A stretch of 64,000 bases of DNA from Kocuria palustris (GCF_007666205.1 NZ_VDOR01000003.1:312442-376441), one strand, 5' to 3'; positions 33,883 to 43,705 are shown, counted from the first letter of the stretch. Program-made: numbers and translations. The notes: generated from the letters alone by a model not told the origin.

Positions 33883-34332
33883 ATGCCCGCCTTTTCGATC
33901 AACCCGTTCAAGCTGGTCGAGAACCTGCTGGACTCCGACGGCAAGCACCTGGGCCGCAAGGGAGAGGTGGTCGACGACATGATCGACCTGCGGCGGAAGA
34001 TCGACGCCTACGAGTCCGGCACGGACACCTGGGAGATCTGGTCCCAGGTCACGCGGGAGAAGATCCAGTGGGCGCGCGTGGACATCGTGCCGACCTACAT
34101 CGTCGACCGGATCGACGCGGTCCTGGAGATCATCGACCCCCGCCGCGGCGAGGACTGGCGGGACCGGGACATCGCCCTGGCCACCCTGGACCGCCTGGTC
34201 ACGGACCAGATCCGGATCAACACCTGCCCCGACGCCGGCCTGCGCCAGATCAAGCAGCTCAGGTACTGGCGCGACGGGCAGTGGAAGCGCTACCCGCTGC
34301 GCGCCGAGTCCTCGCGGCTGCCCGAGAGCTGA
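33883..34332 (+). CDS. Conserved-looking protein of unknown function (149 aa)
   Basis: 149 residues from the ATG preceded by GAGGAG at 6 nt. It is soluble, with no membrane segment and a mixed charged composition. Recognisable stretches include [63 protein letters not shown] and a C-terminal [21 protein letters not shown] do not recognise a domain. The smooth alternation of helix-like segments and strong RBS support a real gene. It is divergent from prfB and convergent with the LysR gene (15 bp apart). Confidence 0.65.
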   Translation: MPAFSINPFKLVENLLDSDGKHLGRKGEVVDDMIDLRRKIDAYESGTDTWEIWSQVTREKIQWARVDIVPTYIVDRIDAVLEIIDPRRGEDWRDRDIALATLDRLVTDQIRINTCPDAGLRQIKQLRYWRDGQWKRYPLRAESSRLPES

Positions 34333-34347
34333 GCACAGCGCCGCCCG

Positions 34348-35238
34348 TCACCCCGCGGGCGACGACGGGTAGCGCCGGCGGGCGAATCGACGCAGGTCCT
34401 GTGCCAGCGACTCCAGCGCGGCGGCCGCATGATGCTGCGCGACCCAGGCCGCGTGCAGGCGGATCGTGACGGGCTCCCCGCGCTCGTCGCGGATCCCCAG
34501 GGGGACCAGGCCGAAGCGCGGGTCGTCGCTGAGCACGCAGATCCCGCGGCCCGAGGCCGCGAGCGCCTGGGCGATCACGGGCGAGCCGACCTCCGCCAGC
34601 GGCTCGACCCCCAGGCCGTCGGCCTCGAACGCGGCGTCGAGCCGTCGCCGGGCGTGGAAGGACCGCTCGAGCAGCAGCAGATCGGCCCGGGCCAGCTCCT
34701 GCACCGTCACCGCTCCGGCGCCCGCCCATGGATGCCCGGGCGGCGCATAGGCCCACAGACCCAGCTCGGCCACGACGATCGAGGCGAGCCCGGCCGGAGG
34801 GGCCAGCGGCGCCACGGCCAGATCGGCCCCGCGCCGCAGCGCGGGATACAGCTCGTCCACGGGGCCCTCGACGACGGAGGCGAGCGGCGCCTCCGGGGAC
34901 CAGGCGGCCAGCCACGGCGCCAGGACGTCGTCGCGGGTGGTCCCGGCCGCGGCGATCCGCACGCTCTGCAGGGCCCCGGCCGCGGCATCCGCGGCCCCGG
35001 CGAGCAGGTCGTCCGCATCCTGCAGCAGCTCCCGGATGCGGGGCAGCAGCTGCCGGCCCGCCGCCGTCAGGCGCATCCGGGGCCCATCCCGGTCGAAGAG
35101 CCGCACCCGCAGCCGCCGCTCGAGCTGCTGGATCTGGCGGCTGGCGGCCGGCTGGCCGATGCCCAGCCTCGCCGCTCCGGCCGTCACCGTGCCGGTCTCG
35201 GCCACGGCGATCAGGCACCTCAGCGCACGCAGCTCCAC
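34348..35238 (-). CDS. LysR-family transcriptional regulator
   Basis: 296 residues. The N-terminal winged helix is ELRALRCLIAVAETGTVTAGAARLGIGQPAASRQIQQLERRL, followed by LFDRDGPRMRLTAAG, the standard LysR start. The effector domain occupies about residues 90-290. It is transcribed divergently from the gabT-type gene, the usual layout for a LysR activator of the adjacent catabolic operon. A 10-bp palindrome in the shared region is a candidate site. The inducer is unknown; arginine, guanidinobutyrate or GABA are reasonable guesses from context. Confidence 0.9.
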   Translation of the reverse strand: MELRALRCLIAVAETGTVTAGAARLGIGQPAASRQIQQLERRLRVRLFDRDGPRMRLTAAGRQLLPRIRELLQDADDLLAGAADAAAGALQSVRIAAAGTTRDDVLAPWLAAWSPEAPLASVVEGPVDELYPALRRGADLAVAPLAPPAGLASIVVAELGLWAYAPPGHPWAGAGAVTVQELARADLLLLERSFHARRRLDAAFEADGLGVEPLAEVGSPVIAQALAASGRGICVLSDDPRFGLVPLGIRDERGEPVTIRLHAAWVAQHHAAAALESLAQDLRRFARRRYPSSPAG

Positions 35239-35408
35239 GTCCCCACCCCGCTATTCCGTTCGAGCATGATGATCATCGAGAACCGGTATTGGACAGCATA
35301 GGCCGGGTGCCGGAAGGTGGTCTCCATCACCGGTCCTCGCACGGCCGCGCTCCCCTGCCGGAGCGCGGCCGCCGGGACCAGCACCGACGAGTCGTTCAGG
35401 GAGCAGTC
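35239..35408. promoter_or_regulatory. Divergent control region, LysR / gabT
   Basis: The region contains GATGATCATC (perfect palindrome, 35268-35277) within a longer imperfect dyad running from ATTCCG-TTCG (from about 35253) to CGAGAACCGGTAT (about 35286). T-N11-A spacing typical of LysR boxes can be fitted. No promoter hexamers are convincing. Confidence 0.5.
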
Positions 35409-36740
35409 ATGACCATCCCGCAGAAGCGCGAGCTGCGCACCGCCATCCCCGGCCCCAGGAGCCAGGAGCTGCATCAGCGCACCAAGCAGGCGGTCTCCGC
35501 CGGCGTGGGCGTCGGGCTCCCGGTCTACGTCGAGAAGGCCGGCGGCGGGATCGTCGTCGACGTCGACGGCAATCAGCTGATCGACCTCGGCTCCGGCATC
35601 GCCGTGACCTCGGTGGGGGCCTCCGCCCAGCGGGTCGTCGAGCGCGCCCAGGCCCAGCTCGAGGACTTCACCCACACGTGCTTCATGGTCACGCCGTACG
35701 AGGAGTACACGCAGGTCGCGGAGAAGCTCAACGAGGTGACCCCGGGCGATCACGAGAAGCGCACCGCGCTGTTCAACTCGGGCGCCGAGGCCGTGGAGAA
35801 CGCGATCAAGATCGCCCGCCACCACACCGGGCGCACCGCCGTGATCGCGTTCGACCACGCGTACCACGGGCGCACGAACCTCACGATGGCCCTGACCGCC
35901 AAGAACATGCCGTACAAGGACGGCTTCGGCCCGTTCGCCTCGGACATCCACCGGATGCCGATGGCCTACCCGTACCGCTGGACCGGCGATGCCGAGACCA
36001 TGGCCGAGGACGCCTTCGAGGCCTTCGCGAGCGCGGTCAGCGCGCAGGTGGGGGCCAAGAACGTCGCCGCCGTGATCATCGAGCCCATCCAGGGCGAGGG
36101 CGGGTTCATCGTCCCGCCCGAGGGCTGGCTGGCGAAGATCGCGGCGTGGTGCCGCGACAACGGCATCGTGTTCATCGCCGACGAGGTCCAGACCGGCTTC
36201 TGCCGCACGGGCGACTGGTTCGCGTGCGAGCACGAGGGCGTGGTCCCGGACCTGATCACGACCGCCAAGGGCATCGCCGGCGGCCTGCCGCTGTCGGCCG
36301 TGACGGGCCGGGCCGAGATCATGGATGCCGTGCACGCCTCCGGACTGGGCGGCACCTACGGCGGCAACCCGGTGGCCTGCGCCGCCGCCCTCGGCTCGAT
36401 CGAGACCATGGAGCAGGAGGACCTGCCCGCCCGCGCCCGCGAGATCGAGGCGATCTTCACGCAGCGCCTGGGCCGCCTCGCCGAGGCCCACGACTGCATC
36501 GGCGAGGTCCGCGGCCGCGGCGCCATGATGGCCGTCGAGATCGTGAAGCCCGGCACGACGACCCCGGATGCCGAGCTGACCAAGGCTGTCAACGCGGCCT
36601 GCCACGCCGCCGGCGTCATCACCCTCACCGCCGGCACGTACGGCAACGTCCTGCGCTTCCTCCCGCCGCTGGTGATCGGCGACGACCTCCTGCAGGAGGC
36701 CCTGGACGTGCTCGACGAGGCGTTCGCCGCGAACGCGTGA
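35409..36740 (+). CDS. gabT: GabT-type 4-aminobutyrate aminotransferase
   Basis: 443 residues from the ATG with GGGAG 6 nt upstream. It is a class III PLP aminotransferase: NSGAEAVENAIKIAR, FDHAYHGRTNLTMALTAK, IIEPIQGEGGF, ADEVQTGFCRTG and the PLP lysine K287 in TTAKGIAGGLPLSA. The family moves the terminal amino group of GABA (or 5-aminovalerate) to 2-oxoglutarate. Next to an amidase, flavin oxygenase and ureohydrolase it probably handles GABA formed from arginine; 5-aminovalerate from lysine is the alternative. It is followed by the amidase gene after 26 bp. Confidence 0.92.
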   Translation: MTIPQKRELRTAIPGPRSQELHQRTKQAVSAGVGVGLPVYVEKAGGGIVVDVDGNQLIDLGSGIAVTSVGASAQRVVERAQAQLEDFTHTCFMVTPYEEYTQVAEKLNEVTPGDHEKRTALFNSGAEAVENAIKIARHHTGRTAVIAFDHAYHGRTNLTMALTAKNMPYKDGFGPFASDIHRMPMAYPYRWTGDAETMAEDAFEAFASAVSAQVGAKNVAAVIIEPIQGEGGFIVPPEGWLAKIAAWCRDNGIVFIADEVQTGFCRTGDWFACEHEGVVPDLITTAKGIAGGLPLSAVTGRAEIMDAVHASGLGGTYGGNPVACAAALGSIETMEQEDLPARAREIEAIFTQRLGRLAEAHDCIGEVRGRGAMMAVEIVKPGTTTPDAELTKAVNAACHAAGVITLTAGTYGNVLRFLPPLVIGDDLLQEALDVLDEAFAANA

Positions 36741-36766
36741 GGCGGCCGGGGCGAGAGGAGGAGCGC

Positions 36767-37564
36767 ATGCGGCTCGCGGTGCTGCAGGACCGGGCGATCG
36801 TCAACGACGTGGCGGCCAATCTCGGCACGGTGCTCGAGGCCATGGAGCGGGCCGCCGCGCAGGGCGCCGACGTGCTGGTGACCCCCGAGCTCTTCCTGAC
36901 CGGCTACGCGCCGCGGGCCGTGCGCGCCGCGGCCGATCCCCAGGAGATCGCCCGTGCCCGCGAGCGCGTCCGCCGCGCGGCCGCCGACCTCGGGATCGCG
37001 GTGGTCGTGAGCCATCCGCACGCCGCGGACGGGGACGACTGGCGCATCCGCGCCACGCTGATCGGCGCCGACGGCGAGGTGCTGCTCGACTACGACAAGG
37101 TGCATCTGTTCGGCGGGGACGAGGCCGCGTCCTTCGTCCCGGCCGACCAGGCGCCGCAGGTCGTGGACCTGCTGGGGGTCCCCACCGCGATCGTGATCTG
37201 CTTCGACGTCGAGTTCCCCGAGATCGTGCGGGCGGCCGCGGTGGCCGGCGCCGAGGTGGTCCTGGTGCCCACGGCCATGTCCGAGGGCTACCCGGAGGTC
37301 TCCGAGGTGCTGCTGCGGGCCCGGGCGCTGGAGAACCACGCGATCGTCGCCTACTCGAATCACGCCGGTGCGGAGGACGGGATCCGCTACGACGGGCGCA
37401 GCGTCATCGCCGGGCCGCACGGCCGCGACCTGGCCCGCGCGGGCGAGGAGCCCGAGCTGATCGTCGCGGACCTCGACCTCGAGGACCTGCGCCGGGCCCG
37501 GGACCAGATCCCCTATCTCGACCGGCGTCGGCCCGATCTCTACACCCGGTGGGAGCGCGGCTGA
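36767..37564 (+). CDS. Nitrilase-superfamily amidase (DavA/guanidinobutyramidase-like)
   Basis: 265 residues with AGAGGAGGAG upstream. The Glu-Lys-Cys triad is E41 (TPELFLTGY), K111 (DYDKVHLF) and C145 (VICFDVEFPE). Size and motifs match carbon-nitrogen hydrolases such as Pseudomonas DavA (5-aminovaleramidase). With the oxygenase at 40923 the expected substrate is 4-guanidinobutyramide (or 5-aminovaleramide), giving the carboxylic acid and ammonia. The context gives the substrate; the sequence alone gives only the superfamily. The 3' end overlaps the convergent pucR-type gene by 25 bp. Confidence 0.85.
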   Translation: MRLAVLQDRAIVNDVAANLGTVLEAMERAAAQGADVLVTPELFLTGYAPRAVRAAADPQEIARARERVRRAAADLGIAVVVSHPHAADGDDWRIRATLIGADGEVLLDYDKVHLFGGDEAASFVPADQAPQVVDLLGVPTAIVICFDVEFPEIVRAAAVAGAEVVLVPTAMSEGYPEVSEVLLRARALENHAIVAYSNHAGAEDGIRYDGRSVIAGPHGRDLARAGEEPELIVADLDLEDLRRARDQIPYLDRRRPDLYTRWERG

Positions 37565-39138
37565 GGTCGGGCCCCGCCGGGCGGGCCGGCCGCGTCGTCG
37601 GCGAAGCGCAGCGCGACCCACAGGTCCGTGCGCACGGACATGTCCGTCAGGTCCAGGCCGAGCTCGTGCTCGATGGCCTCGATCTGGCGCCGGACCGTGT
37701 TGCGGTGCAGGTCGAGGTCGCGGGCCGCGGCCTCCCAGACCCCGCCGCGGGCCAGCCACGCGGACAGCACGCGCCGCTGCTCGGCCGCCGCGGGCGTCGG
37801 CTCGAGCAGCGGGCCGAGCAGCTCGCGGGCCAGGGCCGCACCCGCCCGGGGCCCGAGGAGGGAGGCGACGCTCAGCGGCTGCTCCCCCACCCGGAGGCTG
37901 CGATCGCTGCGCCGCAGCTGATCCCGCACGGCCCGCACCTGTGCAGCGGCCTCCCGCAGACGGCCCGCATCGACCGGGTCCCCGATGGCCAGCAGCCAGT
38001 CGCGGCGCCTGGCCTCGGCCACGGCTCCCGCCGAGGGGTCGACCCGGGTGATGGCCGTGAACCCCTCGCCGTCGGGGACCACCAGAGGCGTGTCGAGCAG
38101 GTGGCCCCAGAACGATGCCGCGACGGCACCCCCGGCCCGCTCCCGCGGCAGGCCCATGACGACCCGCAGCCGTGACCCGTCCGCCGCACCCGCGCTGCGC
38201 AGGATCAGCGGATCCGGCGCGGCGCCGTCGGCCTCCGGGGCACGCAGGAGCATCCGGGCCGCGAGCTCTCCGACGGCCTCCGCCCGGCCCTGGCGCCGAC
38301 GCTGCAGCACCTCGAGCACCGTGACGGCCGCGCGCACCGTTCCCGCCGCGGACGGAGCCAGCGGCTGTCCCGACCCGGCTGCGAGGACGCCCACGGTGTC
38401 GCCGCCGGCGGCACGCAGCGGATGGGCCTCCACGACCGGGGCGTCGAGCCCCTCGAAGCGCGCGATCTCCAGCCGAGCGCCGGTGCCTCCCAGCACCCGC
38501 TCGACCAGAGGGGCGAGCTGATCGGAGGAGGCCGGGCTGCTCCCGGCACGCACCTGCCCGTCCGCTCCGAGCAGCACGGCCCAGTCCACTCCGCCGCGCG
38601 CCAGCGCCGCGACGACGCCGTGCTCCGGGCGCTCGCTCAGGGAGGCCGCGAGCAGCCGTCGGGTGCTGTCGTGCAGGTCGCGCAGCACCCGGGCCCGGGC
38701 CGACTCCATGAGCTGGGCGAAGACCAGGCCGATGGCCGCGAAGGAGACCTCGGGCGGGACCTCGAACAGCCCCAGTCCGTGGCGCCGGCAGGCCGCCAGC
38801 ACGCCGGCGGGAGTCCGGTCGTGATGCGGCGCCAGGCCGATGCCCAGGGCCCGGACCTCGGCCCGGGCCAGCGAGGCGACGTAGCGATCCGCCGCGGTCT
38901 CGTCCGCGATCTGCGGCTCGCCGCCGTCCTGCGCCGGCGAGCGGAACGGCATGCCCGAGGTGAGCAGCACCTCCCCGGGGACCAGGAACGGCACCGGGTC
39001 GTCGAGCTCGCTCGGCCCGACCCACGTGACGACGGCCCCGCCGCGCCCGGGATGCAGCACGCGCACCGAGGCCGGCAGAGCACGCAGCAGACCGTCCAGC
39101 GTCACGGCGACGAGCGGGGACTCGAACGATGAGCCCAT
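37540..39138 (-). CDS. PucR-family transcriptional regulator
   Basis: 532 residues. The N-terminal PucR-type domain begins VTLDGLLRALPASVRVLHPG and includes VPGEVLLTSGMPFR. The C-terminal helix-turn-helix is LSAWLARGGVWEAAARDLDLHRNTVRRQIEAIEHELGLDL, the PucR DNA-binding signature. Family members regulate purine, GABA (GabR/GabS type) and amino acid catabolism in actinobacteria. It lies between the amidase gene and the divergent APC permease, so it probably controls one or both arms of the oxygenase cluster. It makes this locus doubly regulated (LysR plus PucR). Confidence 0.85.
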   Translation of the reverse strand: MGSSFESPLVAVTLDGLLRALPASVRVLHPGRGGAVVTWVGPSELDDPVPFLVPGEVLLTSGMPFRSPAQDGGEPQIADETAADRYVASLARAEVRALGIGLAPHHDRTPAGVLAACRRHGLGLFEVPPEVSFAAIGLVFAQLMESARARVLRDLHDSTRRLLAASLSERPEHGVVAALARGGVDWAVLLGADGQVRAGSSPASSDQLAPLVERVLGGTGARLEIARFEGLDAPVVEAHPLRAAGGDTVGVLAAGSGQPLAPSAAGTVRAAVTVLEVLQRRRQGRAEAVGELAARMLLRAPEADGAAPDPLILRSAGAADGSRLRVVMGLPRERAGGAVAASFWGHLLDTPLVVPDGEGFTAITRVDPSAGAVAEARRRDWLLAIGDPVDAGRLREAAAQVRAVRDQLRRSDRSLRVGEQPLSVASLLGPRAGAALARELLGPLLEPTPAAAEQRRVLSAWLARGGVWEAAARDLDLHRNTVRRQIEAIEHELGLDLTDMSVRTDLWVALRFADDAAGPPGGARPQPRSHRV

Positions 39139-39366
39139 GGAACCGACCTCCTGATGCGGACTGCCCTGACATGCTCGCGGCCGGCCCGCGGGCCGGTCTG
39201 CGCGACCGGCCCGTGACGCGTCGCGGCCACCCGAGATCCGGGCCGCACGCCACCGGCTATGGTGCAGATCGCCCTCGGACGACGGATCTCACGACAGATC
39301 ATCCCACCATGAGATGCGGGTCACGTCCCTAGAGTGGCACTCGATCCGCCGGAGAAGGGAATCCCC

Positions 39367-40926
39367 ATGGCCGATGCACCAGCCGAGCGCCTGCCGCTCG
39401 GAGACCAGCTGCGCCGCCGCAAGCCGCTGCCGCTGTTCCGCCGCGAGAGCGGAGCCGACGAGGAGGGCAATGAGCTCGCGCGCACCTTCGGCGTGCTCCA
39501 GCTGACGATGATCAGCATCGGCGCGACCCTGGGCACCGGCATCCTGGTGATCCTCGGCGAGTCCGTGCCGATGGCCGGGCCCGCCGTGTGGATCTCCTTC
39601 GTCATCGCCGGCTTCGCCGCGCTGCTGTCCGCGCTGTCCTATGCCGAGCTCGCCGGCCGCGTCCCGGTCTCCGGATCGAGCTACTCGTACTCGTTCGCGA
39701 CCATGGGCGAGGGACTGGCCTGGGTGTGCGGCTGGTGCCTGGTGCTGGAGTACGCGGTCTCCGTGGCCGCCGTGGCCGTCGGCTCGAGCCAGTACGTCAA
39801 CGAGACGCTGGCCGACTTCGGCGCCTCGCTGCCCGAGGCCCTCACCGGCGCGCCCTCCGAGGGCGGGGTCATCAACCTCCCCGCCGTCCTCGTGGTCGTC
39901 TTCGCCACGATCCTGCTGGTGCGCGGGGCTCGCGAGTCCTCGCTGACCAACGTCGTGATGGTCCTGATCAAAATCGCGATCCTGGTCTTCTTCATCATCG
40001 TGGCCTTCACGGCCTTCGACTCCGGGAACTTCGAGCCCCTGCTGCCCATGGGCATCAGCGGCGTGACCGGTGCGGCCGCCGTCGTCTTCTTCTCCTACAT
40101 CGGCTTCGACGCCGCCTCGACCGCCGGCGAGGAGGCCCGCAACCCCAAGCGGGACCTGCCGCGCTCGATCGTGATCTCCATGGTGGTCATCACGGCCCTC
40201 TACGTCCTGGTGGCCGTCGCGGCCGTCGGCGCCCGCCCCTGGCAGTGGTTCGAGGGCTCCGAGGCCCCGCTGGTGCACATCCTCGACGAGATCACCGGCT
40301 CCCGCTGGCCCGGCCTCCTCTTCGCCGTCTCCTCCGTGGTCGCGATCGTCTCCGTGGTGCTGACCGTGCTCTACGGCCAGACCCGCATCCTGATGTCGAT
40401 GTCCCGCGACGGGATGGTCCCGCAGATCTTCCAGCGCGTCTCCCCGCGCACCGCCACGCCGGTGGCCAACACGCTGATCGTCGGCGGGGCCGTGGCCGTG
40501 ACCGCAGGGCTGATCCCGCTGGGCGAGCTCGCCAACGCGACGAGCATCGGCGCCCTCTTCGCCTTCATGCTGGTGAACATCTCCGTGATCCTGCTGCGCC
40601 GGCGCGAGCCCATGAGCCGTGACAGCTTCCGCCTGCCCCTGTTCCCCCTGACCCCCGTCCTGGGCGCCCTCATCTGCGCTGCGCTGATGACCCAGCTCAG
40701 CGGCGTGACCTGGATCGTGTTCCTGCTCTGGATGGCCGTGGGGATCGCGATCTACCTGGCCTACAGCCGCCGGCACTCCCTGGTGGGGCGCATGCCCGAG
40801 GACGAGTACCGCGCGCTCATGGCCGAGCCCCACCCCGCCACCGGACCCATCGACTACGCCGCCGCCGACGGCCCCTCCCAGATCGGCGCACCGCGCCGCC
40901 GCGACCAGGAAGGACGAGATTCGTGA
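39367..40926 (+). CDS. APC-superfamily amino acid permease
   Basis: 519 residues from the ATG with AAGGGA 8 nt upstream. It has about 12 helices and a start typical of the CAT/cationic amino acid group: ISIGATLGTGILVILGES, SYAELAGRVPVSGSSYSYS, FFSYIGFDAASTAGEEARNPKRDLP, YGQTRILMSMSRDGMVP. This supports uptake of a cationic amino acid such as arginine or lysine. The stop overlaps the oxygenase start (GTGA), so permease and oxygenase are translationally coupled. Substrate identity is inferred from family and context. Confidence 0.9.
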   Translation: MADAPAERLPLGDQLRRRKPLPLFRRESGADEEGNELARTFGVLQLTMISIGATLGTGILVILGESVPMAGPAVWISFVIAGFAALLSALSYAELAGRVPVSGSSYSYSFATMGEGLAWVCGWCLVLEYAVSVAAVAVGSSQYVNETLADFGASLPEALTGAPSEGGVINLPAVLVVVFATILLVRGARESSLTNVVMVLIKIAILVFFIIVAFTAFDSGNFEPLLPMGISGVTGAAAVVFFSYIGFDAASTAGEEARNPKRDLPRSIVISMVVITALYVLVAVAAVGARPWQWFEGSEAPLVHILDEITGSRWPGLLFAVSSVVAIVSVVLTVLYGQTRILMSMSRDGMVPQIFQRVSPRTATPVANTLIVGGAVAVTAGLIPLGELANATSIGALFAFMLVNISVILLRRREPMSRDSFRLPLFPLTPVLGALICAALMTQLSGVTWIVFLLWMAVGIAIYLAYSRRHSLVGRMPEDEYRALMAEPHPATGPIDYAAADGPSQIGAPRRRDQEGRDS

Positions 40927-42611
40927 CCACTGCCACCGAGCACCCGATGGAGGGCGGCGATCCGCGCCCCCTGACCATGCTGAACCCGGACTTCCCGTTC
41001 AGCTACGACCACTACCTGCAGCATCCCGCGGGTCTGGGCCGGGTCCCCGAGGACATGCACGGCACCGAGGTCGCCGTGATCGGCGCCGGGCTCTCCGGGC
41101 TGATCACCGCCTACGAGCTCATGAAGCTCGGCCTGCGCCCCGTCGTCTACGAGGCCGGTCAGATCGGCGGGCGCCTCAAGACCGCCGGCTTCGACGCCGC
41201 CCCCGAGGTCGTGGCGGATCTGGGCGGCATGCGCTTCCCCGTCTCGGGGCGCGCGCTCTACCACTACATCGACCTGGTCGGCCTCGAGACCGAGGCGTTC
41301 CCGAACCCGCTGTCCGACGTCACGCCGTCGACGGTGATCGAGCTCGGCGGGCAGGCGCACTACGCCCGCACGCCCGACGAGCTGCCCGAGTTCTTCGACG
41401 AGGTGGCCCGCGCCTGGCAGTCCGCGATCGACGACGACGCGGCGGCCGAGCGCATGAAGGACGCGATCCGCGACCGGGACACCGCGCGGATCAAGGAGAT
41501 CTGGAACGAGCTGCTCCCCCGCATGGACGAGCAGACCTTCTACGGCTTCATCGCCGGGTCGAAGGCCTTCAAGGAGGCCGGCTTCGCCCACCGCGAGGCC
41601 TTCGGGCAGGTCGGCTTCGGAACGGGCGGCTGGGACACCGACTTCCCGAACTCCATCCTGGAGATCCTCCGCGTCGTCTACACCGATGCCGACGACGGCC
41701 ACCGCCGCATCCTCGGCGGCGCGCAGCAGCTGCCCGAGCGGCTGTGGCGCCACGTCCCGGGGCAGCTCGTGCACTGGCCGGCAGGCACGAGCCTGCAGTC
41801 GCTGCACGGCGGCGCGCCCGCCGGCACCGTCAGCGCGATCCGCCGCGACGAGACCACGGGCGAGCTCGAGGTCACCGAGCGCTGGGGCCGCACGCGCCGC
41901 TTCGCGGCCGTCGTGACCTCGTGCCAGTCGTGGCTGCTCTCCACCCGGATCGACACCCAGGAGTCGCTGTTCCCCGCCCCCATGTGGACCGCCCTGGAGC
42001 GCTCGCACTACATGCAGTCCTCCAAGACGTTCGTCATGGTCGATCGCCCCTTCTGGAAGGACGTCGACCCGCAGACGGGCCGCGACACCCTGTCCATGAC
42101 GCTCACGGACCGGCTCAACCGCGCGACCTACCTCCTCGACGACGGCGACGACAAGCCCGCTGTGATCCTGCTGTCGTACACCTGGAACGACGACGCCATG
42201 AAGTGGCTCTCGCTGGATGCCGACGAGCGCGTGGAGCTGATGCTGCATTCGCTCAAGCAGATCTACCCGGACGTCGACATCGCCGGGCACATCGTGGGGC
42301 AGCCGATCACGGTCTCGTGGGAGTCCGATCCCAACTTCATGGGCGCGTTCAAGGCCAATCTGCCGGGGCACTACCGCTACCAGCGGCGCCTGTTCACCCA
42401 CTTCAAGCAGGACGACCTGCCGGAGCACCAGCGCGGGATCTTCCTGGCCGGCGACGACATCTCGTGGACGGCCGGCTGGGCCGAGGGCGCCGTGCAGACC
42501 GCGCTGAACGCGGCCTGGGGCGTCGTGCGCCACCTCGGCGGCTCCTCCGCCACCGAGAACCCCGGCCCGGGCGACCTGCTCGACGAGTACGGCCCCATTG
42601 CCCTGGACTGA
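40923..42611 (+). CDS. FAD-dependent L-amino acid 2-monooxygenase (DavB-like)
   Basis: 562 residues from the GTG overlapping the permease stop. The FAD dinucleotide fold is VAVIGAGLSGLITAYELMKL (GAGLSG 54-59) with VVYEAGQIGGRL and the family marker LGGMRFP. The C-terminal FAD contact is FLAGDDISWTAGWAEGAVQT. Length, N-terminus (NPDFPFSYD, HPAGLG) and internal text (FGQVGFGTGGWDTDFPNS, MQSSKTFVMVDRPFWKD) closely resemble Pseudomonas lysine 2-monooxygenase DavB as I remember it. The reaction converts an L-amino acid and O2 to an amide, CO2 and water. The neighbouring ureohydrolase favours arginine as substrate. Confidence 0.88.
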   Translation: MTTATEHPMEGGDPRPLTMLNPDFPFSYDHYLQHPAGLGRVPEDMHGTEVAVIGAGLSGLITAYELMKLGLRPVVYEAGQIGGRLKTAGFDAAPEVVADLGGMRFPVSGRALYHYIDLVGLETEAFPNPLSDVTPSTVIELGGQAHYARTPDELPEFFDEVARAWQSAIDDDAAAERMKDAIRDRDTARIKEIWNELLPRMDEQTFYGFIAGSKAFKEAGFAHREAFGQVGFGTGGWDTDFPNSILEILRVVYTDADDGHRRILGGAQQLPERLWRHVPGQLVHWPAGTSLQSLHGGAPAGTVSAIRRDETTGELEVTERWGRTRRFAAVVTSCQSWLLSTRIDTQESLFPAPMWTALERSHYMQSSKTFVMVDRPFWKDVDPQTGRDTLSMTLTDRLNRATYLLDDGDDKPAVILLSYTWNDDAMKWLSLDADERVELMLHSLKQIYPDVDIAGHIVGQPITVSWESDPNFMGAFKANLPGHYRYQRRLFTHFKQDDLPEHQRGIFLAGDDISWTAGWAEGAVQTALNAAWGVVRHLGGSSATENPGPGDLLDEYGPIALD

Positions 42612-42644
42612 ACCGCCCTGCACCCACCACAGGAAGGACCTGTC

Positions 42645-43661
42645 ATGGATCATCCCCGCGTCAACGAGAACGGCCGCATCGGCCCCGTCAACGCCGCTCT
42701 GACCCCGCGCTACGCCGGGCTGGGCACCTTCGCCCGCCTGCCCCGGATCGAGGACGTCGATCACGCCGACGTCGCCGTGGTCGGCATGCCCTTCGACACC
42801 GGCGTCTCCTACCGCCCCGGTGCTCGCTTCGGGGCCACGCACGTGCGGGAGTCCTCGCGGCTGCTGCGGCCGTTCAACCCGGCCCAGTCGGTGTCCCCCT
42901 TCGCCGCCAAGCAGGTGGCCGACGCCGGCGACGTGGCCATCAACGCCTTCGACATCGAGGACGGGTTGCGCGCCGCACAGGAGGCCGCGGCCTCATTCCT
43001 GGCCGACGACACCTCGATCATCACGATCGGCGGCGACCACACCCTGGCCCTGCCGCTGCTGCGGGCCCACGCGAAGAAGCACGGCCCCGTGGCCCTGCTG
43101 CACTTCGACGCCCACCTGGACACGTGGGACACGTACTTCGGGGCCGAGTACACCCACGGCACCCCGTTCCGCCGGGCCTTCGAGGAGGGCCTGCTGGACA
43201 CCGACGCGCTGTGCCACGTGGGGACCCGCGGCCCCCTCTACGGCACGCAGGACCTCGACGACGACTCCCGCTTCGGCTTCGGCATCGTGACCAGCAACGA
43301 CGTGATGCGCATGGGCCCCGACGAGGTCGTGGCCATGCTGCGCCGGAGGGTGGGCGATCGCCCGCTCTACGTGTCGCTGGACATCGACGTGCTGGATCCG
43401 GCGCACGCCCCGGGCACGGGCACCCCCGAGCCGGGCGGCATGACCTCGCGCGAGCTGCTCGAGATCCTGCGCGGGCTGCGAGGGCTGAACCTGATCGGCG
43501 CCGACGTCGTCGAGGTCTCCCCGCCCTACGACCACGCCGAGCTCACCGGGCTCGCCGCGGCCCACGTGGTCTACGAGTTCATGTCGCTGCTCGCGCTCGG
43601 CGCCGGCGCCGAGAAGGGAGGGCCGGCCTACGGGGAGTCCGGCAATGTCTACGGCGGCTGA
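42645..43661 (+). CDS. Ureohydrolase (agmatinase/guanidinobutyrase)
   Basis: 338 residues with AGGAAGG upstream. The dimanganese site of the arginase fold is complete: GGDH (129-132), DAHLD (D155, H157, D159) and SLDIDVLDP (D246, D248). [14 protein letters not shown] is typical of the agmatinase/guanidinobutyrase group rather than arginase. It cleaves urea from a guanidino compound. No arginine decarboxylase is nearby, while a 2-monooxygenase and amidase are, so 4-guanidinobutyrate is the likely substrate, giving GABA for the GabT-type enzyme. It ends at a strong terminator. Confidence 0.9.
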   Translation: MDHPRVNENGRIGPVNAALTPRYAGLGTFARLPRIEDVDHADVAVVGMPFDTGVSYRPGARFGATHVRESSRLLRPFNPAQSVSPFAAKQVADAGDVAINAFDIEDGLRAAQEAAASFLADDTSIITIGGDHTLALPLLRAHAKKHGPVALLHFDAHLDTWDTYFGAEYTHGTPFRRAFEEGLLDTDALCHVGTRGPLYGTQDLDDDSRFGFGIVTSNDVMRMGPDEVVAMLRRRVGDRPLYVSLDIDVLDPAHAPGTGTPEPGGMTSRELLEILRGLRGLNLIGADVVEVSPPYDHAELTGLAAAHVVYEFMSLLALGAGAEKGGPAYGESGNVYGG

Positions 43662-43666
43662 GCCGA

Positions 43667-43702
43667 CCGGCCGGGCGCAGGCGCACCGCCTCGCCCGGCC
43701 GG
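43667..43702 (+). terminator. Ureohydrolase operon terminator
   Basis: Stem CCGGCCGGGCG (43667-43677) with 43692-43702, continued by AGGCG/CGCCT with a 3-nt loop and one bulged C. It begins 5 nt after the stop. Confidence 0.8.
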
Positions 43703-43705
43703 ACC

